A stretch of DNA of 64,000 nucleotides from Pectobacterium atrosepticum (GCA_019056595.1 CP036163.1:2170001-2234000); one strand, 5' to 3'. Positions 1-9,454 are shown, counted from the stretch's first letter. The notes: generated by a model not told the origin, from the letters alone. A program made the numbers and translations.

Positions 1-1063
1 GTGCTGCATTTGGAATACGCAGAACGGTGCTTTCCCCCGAAACAGAATGGCTAAACCTGGCAATTTTGGAGCCTAAAGTCAGCTTATATTTCTGAGAAAC
101 GGTCGGTAATCGTGATGGATTAGGCAATACTCTAACCAAAATCTTTTCATTCAGTTGAGATGGAGTGATGGTAATTTCCTGTCCGGTATTACGGGTTGTC
201 CAGGTGTTCCCTCCATCAGCGGAAGACGCCAGTAACCAGTTGTTATTGGTTCCGCTCGTCAATCCATTCAAGCTAAGTAAAACTTGCTGGCCACGTATTG
301 CAGTAAATACATAGTAATCCGCATCAGAATCGCTATCAGAATTAGCTTCAATTTTATTCAGGTTATCAGGCAGCGGGAAGGCCAGAGAGGGAATATCATT
401 TAACTCATACGCATCGACATCTGTATTAACGATGGCACCAAAATTAAAACCAGAACCATCTGCTGTCTTGGCCTCCATGAACCAATAATAGTGTCCCGGT
501 TGTGTTAAATCCAGCGTAGCCTCATCAGCATTCCCTTCTTGATCAGAATAATTAATTGCCGTCACATTATTCTGGCCATCGTCCCGCATCAAACTGAGCG
601 CAATATCTGTTTCAGGACTCATTCCTACGACGAAAGCGGTTGTTTTAGAACGCTGGGTAATTTCAAAATGATAACAAGCGCTACCCCCACTTTGCAGCCC
701 ATCCAGCGTATAAATTGAGTTTACTGAAAGTGTCGGACACAGAGGAGTGAATGAACTGTCATTGGCCAGAGCCTGATTGCTTGATAATGACTTTTTTTGT
801 GCGCTTTTGGCATCAGTCTGTGCACTTGATGCATTAGGGGTAATAACGACAACCCCCTCATTTTCGGCTTTGTGAAACTTATAATAACTTCCGGCATCCG
901 CTTGCATACTATTTGGTGCATCAAAGAGAGAAACTGTGCCTTTTTTTTGCAGTTTCCCGATATCCTTCACTTCCACGGAAACGCTGGTTTCTGCAAACGC
1001 AGAACCCATGCAGAATACCAATCCGGCTGCCGCGAGGTATAAATTTAAACGATGATATTTCAT
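1..1063 (-). CDS. Large secreted protein, N-terminal part only (cut by window edge)
   Basis: From an ATG at 1063, with AAGGA about nine bases upstream, the frame stays open for 354 codons to the left edge, so the C-terminus is missing. Residues 1-24 form a clear Sec signal peptide (basic start, hydrophobic core, cleavage near SAFA). The mature part is polar and Asn/Ser/Asp-rich. Two beta-type modules can be seen at about residues 110-205 and 225-330. The second has a D-x-DYYxF-x-A-x-x-G-x-x-V-x-L-x-L pattern like bacterial pre-peptidase C-terminal (PPC) domains, which are found in secreted proteases and other exoproteins. A cysteine pair (LCP, ACYH) may form a disulfide. The PPC assignment is by eye. 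I do not recognise the full protein, and its catalytic part, if any, lies outside the window. Confidence 0.72.
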   Translation of the reverse strand, partial: MKYHRLNLYLAAAGLVFCMGSAFAETSVSVEVKDIGKLQKKGTVSLFDAPNSMQADAGSYYKFHKAENEGVVVITPNASSAQTDAKSAQKKSLSSNQALANDSSFTPLCPTLSVNSIYTLDGLQSGGSACYHFEITQRSKTTAFVVGMSPETDIALSLMRDDGQNNVTAINYSDQEGNADEATLDLTQPGHYYWFMEAKTADGSGFNFGAIVNTDVDAYELNDIPSLAFPLPDNLNKIEANSDSDSDADYYVFTAIRGQQVLLSLNGLTSGTNNNWLLASSADGGNTWTTRNTGQEITITPSQLNEKILVRVLPNPSRLPTVSQKYKLTLGSKIARFSHSVSGESTVLRIPNAA

Positions 1064-1285
1064 CCCAATATTTCCTTATTTTTGAGTATTTTCAAATAAA
1101 AAGCAGACTTATTATTTATAAATTAACAAACATTGGATTTTAAGCGAGCATAGTATTGCATCGACATGAAAAATAATCTCAATGAATTTTTACAAAAATA
1201 TTTAAAATGAAATTATTTTAAATGAGTGAATTACAATTATTATTAAGGTAATTAATTCACTCGTTTTAATTTTCCAGATAATCAT
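1064..1285. other. AT-rich intergenic region
   Basis: This 222-bp stretch is markedly AT-rich and carries the promoter region of the leftward secreted-protein gene. No RNA gene or convincing small ORF was seen. The plus-strand frame at 913-1143 runs antisense through the signal-peptide region and is a shadow. Confidence 0.5.
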
Positions 1286-2212
1286 TTAATACTCACGACT
1301 AAAATCTACCTCTCCACGCAGCGTATTATCAGCATGGAAGCGAGAGAAATTATCGAGAAATAACCTTCCCATCAGCCCCGGCACCATCGGTCCGGCAATG
1401 TGTGCCGTTAACGTCAGGTTCGGTGTTTTCCAGAACGGGTGGCTGTAAGGCAACGGCTCTTGCCTGAATACATCCAGTACCGCGCCTGCAATCTGCGCAT
1501 CACGTAGCGCCGATCGCAAATCATCATCAACGACAGCACTACCGCGCCCGACATTGATAAACAGTGCCGAAGGCTTCATGGCCGCAAAAAAATTAGCATC
1601 ATAGATATCGGTAGTCGCCGAGGTATCTGGCAGAAGGTTGATGACATAATCAGCCTCCGGCACCGCGGCGGGCAGTTCCGCAAGGCTCATGATCCGTTTA
1701 AAATCAGGCCGCAGTCTTGGCGTACTAACAATGCCGTATAGCTCGACGCCAAAAGGCCGTAGAAAACCTGCGACTTCACAGCCGATCTCCCCTGCACCAA
1801 CAATCAGCACGTTTTTATCTGCCAGCGAGCCCGGCAAGCGATGATCCCAGCGCCGTTCTTCCTGACTGACTTGCCGTTCCCCCAGACGCAACTCATGTCT
1901 GAGCATATAGGCAATCACATATTCGGCTATCGGTTGCCCAAACACGCCAACAGCGCGGCTTAAACGATAATCTCGCGGTAGCCCATCAGCCAACAACGGC
2001 TTGAACCCTGCCCAGGTAGACTGTAGCCACTTCGGCTTGGCTCCCTGAGCCAGTAATGCTGCTGCGGTGTCAGGTTCCCCCAACCAAATCGGACAACTCG
2101 CGGCCTGCTCTGCCGTACCGTTTGACAGCACCAGCTCAAGCTCCGGTGCCCCATGATTTAAGATGGAGCCGATTTCATCAGCACGCGAGTCCAGCAGCAG
2201 AATAGCGGTCAT
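1286..2212 (-). CDS. D-2-hydroxyacid dehydrogenase (glyoxylate/hydroxypyruvate reductase-like)
   Basis: A cytosolic NAD(P)H-dependent reductase of 2-oxoacids of the D-isomer-specific 2-hydroxyacid dehydrogenase family. The Rossmann motif VGAGEIG lies near residue 135. The catalytic Arg sits in NVGRGS, the Glu in RQEPLP and the His in TAHIAG, in the usual order. Length (308 aa) fits the GhrA-like branch, but the exact substrate cannot be read from sequence. I chose the ATG at 2212 because AAGGAA lies eight bases upstream; an in-frame GTG two codons earlier is less well placed. It is monocistronic by spacing: the next leftward gene starts at 1063, after an AT-rich gap. Confidence 0.88.
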   Translation of the reverse strand: MTAILLLDSRADEIGSILNHGAPELELVLSNGTAEQAASCPIWLGEPDTAAALLAQGAKPKWLQSTWAGFKPLLADGLPRDYRLSRAVGVFGQPIAEYVIAYMLRHELRLGERQVSQEERRWDHRLPGSLADKNVLIVGAGEIGCEVAGFLRPFGVELYGIVSTPRLRPDFKRIMSLAELPAAVPEADYVINLLPDTSATTDIYDANFFAAMKPSALFINVGRGSAVVDDDLRSALRDAQIAGAVLDVFRQEPLPYSHPFWKTPNLTLTAHIAGPMVPGLMGRLFLDNFSRFHADNTLRGEVDFSREY

Positions 2213-2273
2213 AAGCACGTTCCTTTACGGGGTGAGGCACCTGCGCCGCCCCCCAATATTGTCATCATTACAT

Positions 2274-3986
2274 TTAAGATTCGGCCGAAGCCTGAATGAG
2301 CGACGTCAATAACGCGCCGCGCTTCGATTCTGATTTCTTCACCAGTGCGGCGAGCTTTTTGGCATTGCCCCAGATGAGATATAAGATATGTTCTATCACA
2401 GCAGGTTCTCGCCTCCGCACCTCTTCGACCAGTTGTTCGAACAAAGCATCACCTTCTAGTGCGGGCAACATGTTCAACTTTAGGCTTTCCGTCGCGTGGC
2501 TCAGACAGGCAACCAGCGCCACCACGTTCTGTGCCATCACGCCATGCTTATCGAAAAACGCATGGATGAAGCCAACGTGTACCGATTGGTGCTCGTCATC
2601 CACGCTTTCCATATAATCTTTTACGAGCGGGAAATACCCTGCATCGGTCAGACCCAGTCCGAATACCGCATAGCTTCCCGGCATGCTGCACTTCTCGCCT
2701 TCCGAATCGGCATACCATTCAAATTTCTCAATCGCAGCACGCGCATAATCCTCAAGAGGCGGATGGATCGATGCATACTGCAACGCGTTAGCAAAAAAGC
2801 GATGGGTATCCGATTTTGCTAACCCTTTGATGGGAAGGTACTGTCGCGCCGACGATTTCAGGATAATCTTGTAACTCTTTGGAAAACCAAACATCAGTAA
2901 ACGCGTGATGAAAAGCAGCGACTGCTCATACGCTTCAGTACTTTCCTTACGAACACGTATCGTGATGGTAGAAAACACATCATTCGCCACGCATTCCACC
3001 CATTCATTTTTCAGGTTGATCAGCGCTTGTTCAAATGTGCCGCTTCCCTCTTCCATCATGCTTACCGCACGCGGATGGCCCAACTGCTTCGCGATATCCA
3101 GATATTCCAGAGCCTGGGATTTACTGTAGGAAGGTTCATAACGCAGAATCATGACTGCCGCATAAAGCACTAATTCAACAGGGTGAAGCGTTTGTGGATC
3201 CTGCAAATCCAATGCGATACCGGGTTTGAGGGTATAGATTTCCGGTTCGGAAAAATATTCGGACTGAGACACGTCGCAATAGCGCAACAAAAACTGCTGA
3301 TCGACCCATCCTTTTAACGCACCGACGATTCTGCGCCGATGTTCCAACAATTCTGCATGTCCTGCATTTCGCTGCTGAATTTTTTCAAACTGAGTCATGA
3401 TCCAATGGATATCCTGCGAGGGGAAAAGCTGTACATCAAGCAGGTGGCGAGCCAGAAAGAAAGTTTGCAGCGTCTCAGTCGGCGCATTGCCATGAGTAAG
3501 ATGCTGCTCGATATAGACGTAAATAGACTCAAGTAGCTGCTGTTTTTTCACCTCGTTGGTGAACGTAAATAGCGTAACCAGCAGACGACCTTCGATTGCC
3601 GGGAGTACGGCACGGAAGCAAAACCGATAGTCAATCACCGCAGTATCTGCCAGTTTCTGTACCCGCAGGGCAATAGCCTGAGTCAGCGCAGGAACCACAT
3701 ATTCCTCTATCTGCGCAACACTCAATTCCCCTTTTCGGCTACCGGGCGACAGCCCGTCTGCGTCACTTTTTGATTCAGAGGATATTGACGTCCGGCCCGG
3801 CGCATAATCCAGTACCACATCGTTATGGATACCCGCTTGCAGCGTTGTTCGCGATACGATCTTATCCACACCGACTCTTTTCTCCAACGCGTCAAACCAT
3901 TCGCTGATAGCCTTAAGCGATTCATCCCGCAAAGGTAGTTCGTGCTGTGGTGATACCCCGGTTTCGTTTGAGTAACTATCCGCCAT
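2274..3986 (-). CDS. Large cytosolic protein of unknown function, DUF6138-like
   Basis: About 570 residues with no signal peptide or membrane segment. It is predicted mostly alpha-helical with many Leu/Ala/Glu, and looks like a repeat or solenoid scaffold. The central part (ALEYLDIAKQLGHPRAV) resembles a Sel1/TPR-like helical pair, and the C-terminal third has an ankyrin-like look (VFGLGLTDAGYFPLVKDYM). I associate it with the DUF6138 family from memory, with moderate certainty; no biochemical role is known to me. The frame extends to 4055, but the ATG at 3986 has a good AAGAGAG site and starts the natural polypeptide (MADSYS). No partner gene lies in an operon with it. Confidence 0.7.
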   Translation of the reverse strand: MADSYSNETGVSPQHELPLRDESLKAISEWFDALEKRVGVDKIVSRTTLQAGIHNDVVLDYAPGRTSISSESKSDADGLSPGSRKGELSVAQIEEYVVPALTQAIALRVQKLADTAVIDYRFCFRAVLPAIEGRLLVTLFTFTNEVKKQQLLESIYVYIEQHLTHGNAPTETLQTFFLARHLLDVQLFPSQDIHWIMTQFEKIQQRNAGHAELLEHRRRIVGALKGWVDQQFLLRYCDVSQSEYFSEPEIYTLKPGIALDLQDPQTLHPVELVLYAAVMILRYEPSYSKSQALEYLDIAKQLGHPRAVSMMEEGSGTFEQALINLKNEWVECVANDVFSTITIRVRKESTEAYEQSLLFITRLLMFGFPKSYKIILKSSARQYLPIKGLAKSDTHRFFANALQYASIHPPLEDYARAAIEKFEWYADSEGEKCSMPGSYAVFGLGLTDAGYFPLVKDYMESVDDEHQSVHVGFIHAFFDKHGVMAQNVVALVACLSHATESLKLNMLPALEGDALFEQLVEEVRRREPAVIEHILYLIWGNAKKLAALVKKSESKRGALLTSLIQASAES

Positions 3987-4371
3987 TTCTCTCTTTTTCC
4001 TTTTTATCGCAGATGAAACTTTACCCCAAAAAACAGTATTGATGGTGTTTACCAATCGCCGAAGGTAGCACGAAGCACGCTATTTTTTGCCTTTCCCGTT
4101 ATCCCATAACAGTGAGGTGTAGCGAAGATAGCAGGAGAGCTAAACCAAGATAAACGTCCGTTTTAACTGATCCTTTTCGTTGCTATAGATAAGGAAAATC
4201 AACGTGTTGGTGTAAGGATGGATAGTACCGACGGATAGTAGCGCATCCACATTTCTTTAGTGACAGGAAATTACGATGGGTTGGTTTTTCTCAGATGTAG
4301 AGAAGGCGTGATCAATCATCCTGTGATAACCCCACAGCACCGAGAAGTGGGTGCTGTGGGACACAGGCTAA
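3987..4371. other. Intergenic region, no gene seen
   Basis: This 385-bp region holds the promoter region of the leftward DUF6138-like gene and, at its right end, an 11-bp perfect hairpin downstream of the alcohol dehydrogenase gene. I see no supported ORF or RNA gene. Confidence 0.5.
4332..4361 (-). terminator. Candidate transcription-stop hairpin after the alcohol dehydrogenase gene
   Basis: Perfect 11-bp arms CCCACAGCACC and GGTGCTGTGGG enclose an 8-9 base loop just downstream of the stop codon at 4372. There is no clean U-run on the leftward side, so intrinsic termination is uncertain; mRNA 3'-end protection is an alternative. Confidence 0.5.
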
Positions 4372-5421
4372 TCAGGCACTCAGCGTGGCGTTATCAATGA
4401 CAAAGCGATATTTCACATCACCTTTGAGCATCCGCTCGTAGGCCTCATTGATTTCGTCAGCCCGGATCAGCTCAATATCTGAAACAATCCCGTGCTCGGC
4501 ACAAAAATCCAGCATCTCCTGCGTCTCAGGAATGCCACCAATCATCGATCCCGCCACCGTACGACGCTTCATGATCAGATTGAACACGTTGGGAGAAGGA
4601 TGTGGCGACGCAGGCGCACCGACTAGCGTCAACGCACCATCTCGTTTCAGCAGGACCAGAAATGCATCCAGATCGTGCGGAGCGGCCACGGTATTCAGGA
4701 TTAAATCGAAGCTGCCTGCATGCGCCGCCATTTCCTCGGCATTACGAGACACCACAACCTCGTTTGCCCCCAGCGCTTTTGCATCTTCACGTTTGGATTC
4801 AGACGTGGTGAACGCCACGACATAGGCCCCCATCGCATGCGCCAGTTTGATCCCCATGTGGCCAAGCCCGCCGATCCCCACAACACCAACCTTCTTACCC
4901 GGCCCTGCATTCCAGTGCCGCAGCGGTGAATAGGTGGTAATTCCGGCGCACAGCAGAGGCGCGACGGCAGCCAGCTCTGCCTCAGTATGGCGGACACGCA
5001 GCACATAGCGCTCATGCACGACGATTTGTTGGGAGTAGCCGCCAAGCGTCCATCCAGGTTCGTCTGCTGTCGGGCCGTTATACGTGCCGACCATCCCGTC
5101 ACAGTAGTTCTCTAAACCCTCATCGCATTCTTCACAGTGCCGACAACTGTCCACGATGCAGCCGATCCCGGCCAGATCGCCAGCCTTAAAAGCGGAAACA
5201 TGTGGCCCTACCGCAGACACCCTTCCGACAATTTCATGTCCAGGTACGCAGGGAAACTGCGTTCCAGCCCATTCAGCACGCACCTGATGCAGGTCCGAAT
5301 GGCAAATACCGCAGTACGCAATCTCAATCTGAACATCATGAGCTCCCGGCGCACGTCGGACGATCTTCAACGGCTCAAGAGGTTTGTCGCCCGCATGGGC
5401 TCCATACGCGTGTACAAGCAT
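4372..5421 (-). CDS. Zinc-dependent NAD(P)H alcohol dehydrogenase (MDR family, YahK/CAD-like)
   Basis: A cytosolic medium-chain dehydrogenase, reversibly oxidising alcohols to aldehydes. The catalytic zinc site is visible as CGICHSD and GHEIVG. The structural zinc site has four Cys in the C-x2-C-x2-C-x7-C arrangement (around CRHCEECDEGLENYC). The coenzyme fold is GIGGLGHMG near residue 180. The length of 349 residues is standard for the cinnamyl-alcohol/YahK group, which usually prefers NADPH and aldehyde reduction; that preference is inference. The start at 5421 is set by AAGGAA upstream of the ATG rather than the longer frame from 5454. A single gene flanked by gaps on both sides. Confidence 0.9.
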   Translation of the reverse strand: MLVHAYGAHAGDKPLEPLKIVRRAPGAHDVQIEIAYCGICHSDLHQVRAEWAGTQFPCVPGHEIVGRVSAVGPHVSAFKAGDLAGIGCIVDSCRHCEECDEGLENYCDGMVGTYNGPTADEPGWTLGGYSQQIVVHERYVLRVRHTEAELAAVAPLLCAGITTYSPLRHWNAGPGKKVGVVGIGGLGHMGIKLAHAMGAYVVAFTTSESKREDAKALGANEVVVSRNAEEMAAHAGSFDLILNTVAAPHDLDAFLVLLKRDGALTLVGAPASPHPSPNVFNLIMKRRTVAGSMIGGIPETQEMLDFCAEHGIVSDIELIRADEINEAYERMLKGDVKYRFVIDNATLSA

Positions 5422-5623
5422 GGCTATTTCCTTTTCTGTTGAGAAACCGATCAAGTTGAAAAACAGGTTATGTCGAGAAACACGCTATTTTCCTAAATCC
5501 TCTCTGCAAACAGGTATAGCATTCCGACTGTTTTCTTGCCCGATCCTCCATTTCTTTATGCGCAGGCTATCGCACTTAGAAGTCGCGTTTATTGCAGGCC
5601 GTTTTATTTCCCGCTGTTATCCC

Positions 5624-6241
5624 TCAGAGAGTCATTTTGGTAAACGCCAGAGAAGCACCTAAAGCAATCAGGGCAATACCAATACCTTTGTCGACCAGAC
5701 GCTGGCGGTCGATCAGCCGACGACGCATAGCCGGTGCAGCAAAAAACAGCGCAACAATACTGAACCAGACCCAGTGCGCCACCGACATGAATAACCCGTA
5801 GCCAAAATTATGGCTCATTGGGCTGCCGGGCTGCACGACCTGGGTATAGGTGGCGACGACAAACAGCATCGTTTTCGGGTTAAGCGCATTGGTGAGAAAG
5901 CCCATACGAAACGCAGCCAGCGATGATGGTGCATGACCGGATGCCTCTTCTAATTTTATTTTTGTCGTATTGGTTAATGATTTATACCCCAGATAAATCA
6001 GATATGACGCCCCCAGAATTTTCATCGCCATAAATATCATCGGGGAGTTAACAATGAATACCGCGATGCCAAAAACGGTATACATCACATGAACTTGGAC
6101 GCCGCAGGCAATGCCAAACGCGCTGAGTAACCCGGCACGCGAGCCAAACGCATAGCTATTTCGGGTGACCATAGCAAAATCTGGCCCAGGGCTGATAACC
6201 GCCAAAATAGTGATCGTCGCGACGGCAATTAACTCATTCAT
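5624..6241 (-). CDS. LysE/RhtB-family amino-acid exporter
   Basis: A 205-residue inner-membrane protein with about six hydrophobic segments and the family signature SPGPDFAMV near the N-terminus, followed by GxxxGxxCGxxVH. RhtB/LysE proteins export amino acids or derivatives (homoserine, threonine, lysine, arginine); the substrate is not predictable here. It is transcribed divergently from the LysR-type gene at 6494 across a gap of about 250 bp, the usual arrangement for a regulator and its target, so control by that LysR protein is likely but inferred. Confidence 0.88.
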   Translation of the reverse strand: MNELIAVATITILAVISPGPDFAMVTRNSYAFGSRAGLLSAFGIACGVQVHVMYTVFGIAVFIVNSPMIFMAMKILGASYLIYLGYKSLTNTTKIKLEEASGHAPSSLAAFRMGFLTNALNPKTMLFVVATYTQVVQPGSPMSHNFGYGLFMSVAHWVWFSIVALFFAAPAMRRRLIDRQRLVDKGIGIALIALGASLAFTKMTL

Positions 6242-6493
6242 TCACGTTTTCCTTGTTCGGTAAACCATCATCTTTCACGATGATTTTGCACAGATGGGTA
6301 GCGGGTGGATTAGAAGAGACATACAGCGACTGTAGTTGCCATACGGCTATCAACCGCACTACTCCCACAATATCGCCTCACTATTTAAGCTATTACGCTT
6401 CTTCCTGCTTGAAGACAGTGTGATTATTCAGCGTTTGCATGTGTCAAAAAAGCGATTTATCTTGGTGTAAATCTGTCAAATTTCATCGTGTAT

Positions 6494-7378
6494 ATGAAAC
6501 TTCCCTCATTAGCCTCTTTTCGCTTCTTTGAAGCAGCCGCACAAACAGGTAGCTTTGTTAAAGCCGCCGAGTCCCTGCATGTCACGCACGGTGCAGTCAG
6601 CAGACAAATTAGGTTGCTGGAAGACGCGCTAGGGGTTGAGCTGTTTGAACGACGCAATCGAGCGATCTTTTTGAACGCGGCAGGCCGTTCTTTGCACACG
6701 GTCACACAGTCCGTCTTTGAGCAGCTTGAAGGGGCGGTATATCGGCTACAGCAAGGTGCGCAGGATGATGTACTGACGCTGTCATGCGAACCCACCATTG
6801 CCATGAAATGGCTGATTCCGCGACTGCCTGCTTTTAATCAGGCGAATCCCGATATCAAACTTCATCTGGTCGCAGCGGGCGGGCCGATTGATTTCGTGCG
6901 TAGCCGCGTTGATCTCGCCCTGCGGCGTGACGATTTTCACTGGGAGCCGCACACGCATGGAATAAAAGTGTGTGACGAATGGATGGGGCCAGTAAGTCGC
7001 AATAAAGCCGAGCGTAAGGACAGTCTGGAGGGAGTGCGTTTGCTTTATACCGGAACGCGCCCAAGAGCGTGGGCAACGTGGCAGCGACAGACTCACATCT
7101 CCCTCAAAGGCAGCGTCAGAGCTGACTATGAGCATTTTTATCTGTGCATTCAGGCTGCGGTTTCAGGGTTAGGCATGGCAATGGCGTCTTTCCTGATGGT
7201 GCAAGACGAGATTGGGAGCGGACAATTGCATGCACCGTATGGATTTGCGCGGGATGGCTCTGCTTATTACTTGTTATCGCCCGTTCCCATTGAGCAAAAT
7301 GAAAAATATGCACGATTTCACATGTGGCTGATGCAGGAGGTTTCCACCTGCCTTTCTGGAGTTGAAGACCCTTGTTAA
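6494..7378 (+). CDS. LysR-type transcriptional regulator (GcvA-like)
   Basis: A 294-residue DNA-binding regulator. The N-terminal winged helix-turn-helix is plain: LxxFRFFEAAAQTGSF followed by AAESLHVTHGAVSRQIRLLE and LGVELFERRNR. The C-terminal part is a periplasmic-binding-protein-like effector domain starting with LTLSCEPTIAMKWLIPRL, which is typical of the GcvA/AmpR branch. The ATG at 6494 is preferred over a GTG two codons upstream because the family starts with a short lead before the helix-turn-helix. It is divergent from the LysE exporter and followed closely by an MFS gene, and probably controls one or both. Confidence 0.9.
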   Translation: MKLPSLASFRFFEAAAQTGSFVKAAESLHVTHGAVSRQIRLLEDALGVELFERRNRAIFLNAAGRSLHTVTQSVFEQLEGAVYRLQQGAQDDVLTLSCEPTIAMKWLIPRLPAFNQANPDIKLHLVAAGGPIDFVRSRVDLALRRDDFHWEPHTHGIKVCDEWMGPVSRNKAERKDSLEGVRLLYTGTRPRAWATWQRQTHISLKGSVRADYEHFYLCIQAAVSGLGMAMASFLMVQDEIGSGQLHAPYGFARDGSAYYLLSPVPIEQNEKYARFHMWLMQEVSTCLSGVEDPC

Positions 7379-7397
7379 CACGCGTACTGGAAGCACA

Positions 7398-8564
7398 ATG
7401 ACTGCCCATTCCCGTGAATCTAATTTCACGACACTGAACATGATTATTGCCGCCTCCCTCGTGGGGTTAGTCACTGGATACACACTGCCGCTAATCAGTT
7501 TGAAGCTGGCCGAGCACGGGCACAGCACGACGACGCTGGGTATTCTGGCTGCACTCCCAGCGGCGGGAATGATGCTCTCATCCTTTGTTACGCCGTGGCT
7601 CAGCCGTCACCTGCACGCCAGATATCTGTTATCCGGCAGCCTGATGGTTCTGGCAGCAGCAACCGTAGCTTCATTCCTGCTATCGCATCCTGTCTCGCTC
7701 ATTTTGCCCCGCCTGTTAACCGGTCTTGCCGCGGGGATCCTTGTGGTACTGGGAGAAACTTGGGTCACCAGCCGAGCGTCAGACAAACATAAAGCGACAC
7801 TGACGGGGCTGTATGCCTCCGTTTTCACGGGGTGTCAGCTGATAGGGCCGCTGCTTATTGCCGCTGGTGAGACTATTCAAACCTATGCGCTATGGCTGAT
7901 TTGCGGCATATGTGGCGCCTGTGCGCTTATGCTGAGGAATTGCGCCAGCATGGTTCGAGCCGATGATCCGTCCTCGGCGTCTTATCGGGACTTTATCCCT
8001 TTTCTACCCGCGATGGCTTCTGGCGTACTCTGCTTCTCCTTCTTTGACGCCAGCATATTGTCGCTCTTTCCGCTCTACGGCATGGCGCAGGGGCTGGACG
8101 AAAAATCCGCGATCTTATTAGTCACACTCATCTTTCTCGGTGATGCCTTGTTTCAAATGCCGATTGGCTGGCTGGCGGACAAATGCGGCATCATAAAAAC
8201 CCACATCTGCTGCGGCGTCCTTTTCTGTGTGATGCTGATAAGTACCGCCTTCTCGTTTTCCTCGCCCTCACTGTTGGCGTCAGCCTGCATCGCGCTGGGT
8301 GCGGCAGCGGGCGGGCTTTACACGTTATCTCTGGTTCGGGCCGGTCAACGATTTGCCGGTCAGCGGCTGATTATGATGAATGCTCTTCTGGGGCTGGTGT
8401 GGTCTGCGGGCAGTATCTCCGGGCCGCTGTTCTCCGGCGCAGCGATGACGTTTTACGGTTACGACGGCCTCATCGTCCTATTGCTACTCATCGGCGTGTT
8501 GTTTGTCGGCATACAGAGCGTATTAAGAAAAGAACACATACCGCGTTCGCTGAGTGAAGAGTGA
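7398..8564 (+). CDS. Major facilitator superfamily transporter (YcaD-like)
   Basis: An inner-membrane protein of 388 residues with about 12 hydrophobic helices. The central cytoplasmic loop between helices 6 and 7 carries a charged stretch (MVRADDPSSASYRD). The helix 4-5 region GLAAGILVVLGETWV resembles the YcaD/YfkF type of drug- or metabolite-proton antiporters. The ATG at 7398 has GGAAG five bases upstream; a TTG at 7362 would overlap the regulator gene and is less likely. Only 19 bp separate it from the LysR gene, so co-transcription is likely. The substrate is unknown. Confidence 0.83.
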   Translation: MTAHSRESNFTTLNMIIAASLVGLVTGYTLPLISLKLAEHGHSTTTLGILAALPAAGMMLSSFVTPWLSRHLHARYLLSGSLMVLAAATVASFLLSHPVSLILPRLLTGLAAGILVVLGETWVTSRASDKHKATLTGLYASVFTGCQLIGPLLIAAGETIQTYALWLICGICGACALMLRNCASMVRADDPSSASYRDFIPFLPAMASGVLCFSFFDASILSLFPLYGMAQGLDEKSAILLVTLIFLGDALFQMPIGWLADKCGIIKTHICCGVLFCVMLISTAFSFSSPSLLASACIALGAAAGGLYTLSLVRAGQRFAGQRLIMMNALLGLVWSAGSISGPLFSGAAMTFYGYDGLIVLLLLIGVLFVGIQSVLRKEHIPRSLSEE

Positions 8565-8582
8565 GGAGTGAATGTTCGCGGT

Positions 8583-8616
8583 CTGTCTCCCAAACCCATT
8601 GCAGTTTGGGAGGCAG
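8583..8616. terminator. Convergent (bidirectional) hairpin between the MFS and ABC genes
   Basis: Arms CTCCCAAAC (8587-8595) and GTTTGGGAG (8604-8612) enclose an 8-base loop. It lies between two converging genes, fitting a shared stop signal. U-runs are short, so strength is uncertain. Confidence 0.5.
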
Positions 8617-8635
8617 AAGGCCAGATCGGTGTTCC

Positions 8636-9454
8636 CTATGCGGCCATTTCGCGTTTGAATACTTCCAGCGTGTGCGCCTTGACGCGAATAAACTCTGGAT
8701 CGCTCATCACCTCCGCGCCGCGCGGACGCACTAAATCGAAAGGAACAATCTCCGACACTGTCGTTGGCCGACGCGTCAGCAGCAGAATTTCGTCCGCCAG
8801 AAACACTGCATCCTCCAAATCATGTGACACGATGACCATCGTCACGCCGGTTGCCAACTGAACCTCTTGCAGCTTGTCGCGGATGAACAGCGTCATTTCA
8901 AAATCCAGCGCCGAGAACGGCTCATCCAGAAACATGACCTCCGGCCCCGTCGCTAGCGCCCGCATAATACACACCGTCTGCTGCTGTCCGCCCGACAGTT
9001 CATACGGGTAGCGCTGAAGGTCGAAACGAATATCAAACATCGCAATCAGTTCATCCATGCGCGTCTGAACATCCTGTTTGCGCATTCCACTGCGCACCAG
9101 AGGGTAAGCAATGTTTTTCCAGGCACTCATCCAGGGAAAAAGCGCATCACGATAGTTTTGAAACACATACCCAATTCTGGTTTCCGCCAGCGTTTTGCCG
9201 TCAAACAAGATATCGCCACTATCGACGGGAATCAGCCCGGCAATCATGTTCATCAGCGTCGATTTACCACAGCCGTTCGGCCCGAAAATAGACACGATCT
9301 TGCCGCGCGGCAAATCCAGATTAAGGTCGGTATAAAGCGGCTGACCCGCAAACGACTTGTTCAAGCCGCGGATGGTAACGTGAGTGTTCGGTGCCGGGTA
9401 AGGCGGCAACGGCGTATCCAATTTTTCCACTTGCGCAGTACGAGGTGTCATCAT
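8636..9454 (-). CDS. ABC transporter ATP-binding protein (SsuB/TauB/NrtD type)
   Basis: The cytosolic ATPase of an importer. Walker A is GPNGCGKSTL, the Q-loop is VFQNYRDALFPW, the signature is LSGGQQQ, Walker B is EVMFLDEPF and the switch His is in VSHDLEDA. The family is the nitrate/sulfonate/taurine/thiamine-precursor group. In the operon order substrate-binding protein, permease, ATPase, it is the last gene, and its ATG overlaps the permease stop by four bases (ATGA), implying translational coupling. The N-terminal extension of about 25 residues before the ABC domain is slightly long. Confidence 0.92.
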   Translation of the reverse strand: MMTPRTAQVEKLDTPLPPYPAPNTHVTIRGLNKSFAGQPLYTDLNLDLPRGKIVSIFGPNGCGKSTLMNMIAGLIPVDSGDILFDGKTLAETRIGYVFQNYRDALFPWMSAWKNIAYPLVRSGMRKQDVQTRMDELIAMFDIRFDLQRYPYELSGGQQQTVCIMRALATGPEVMFLDEPFSALDFEMTLFIRDKLQEVQLATGVTMVIVSHDLEDAVFLADEILLLTRRPTTVSEIVPFDLVRPRGAEVMSDPEFIRVKAHTLEVFKREMAA

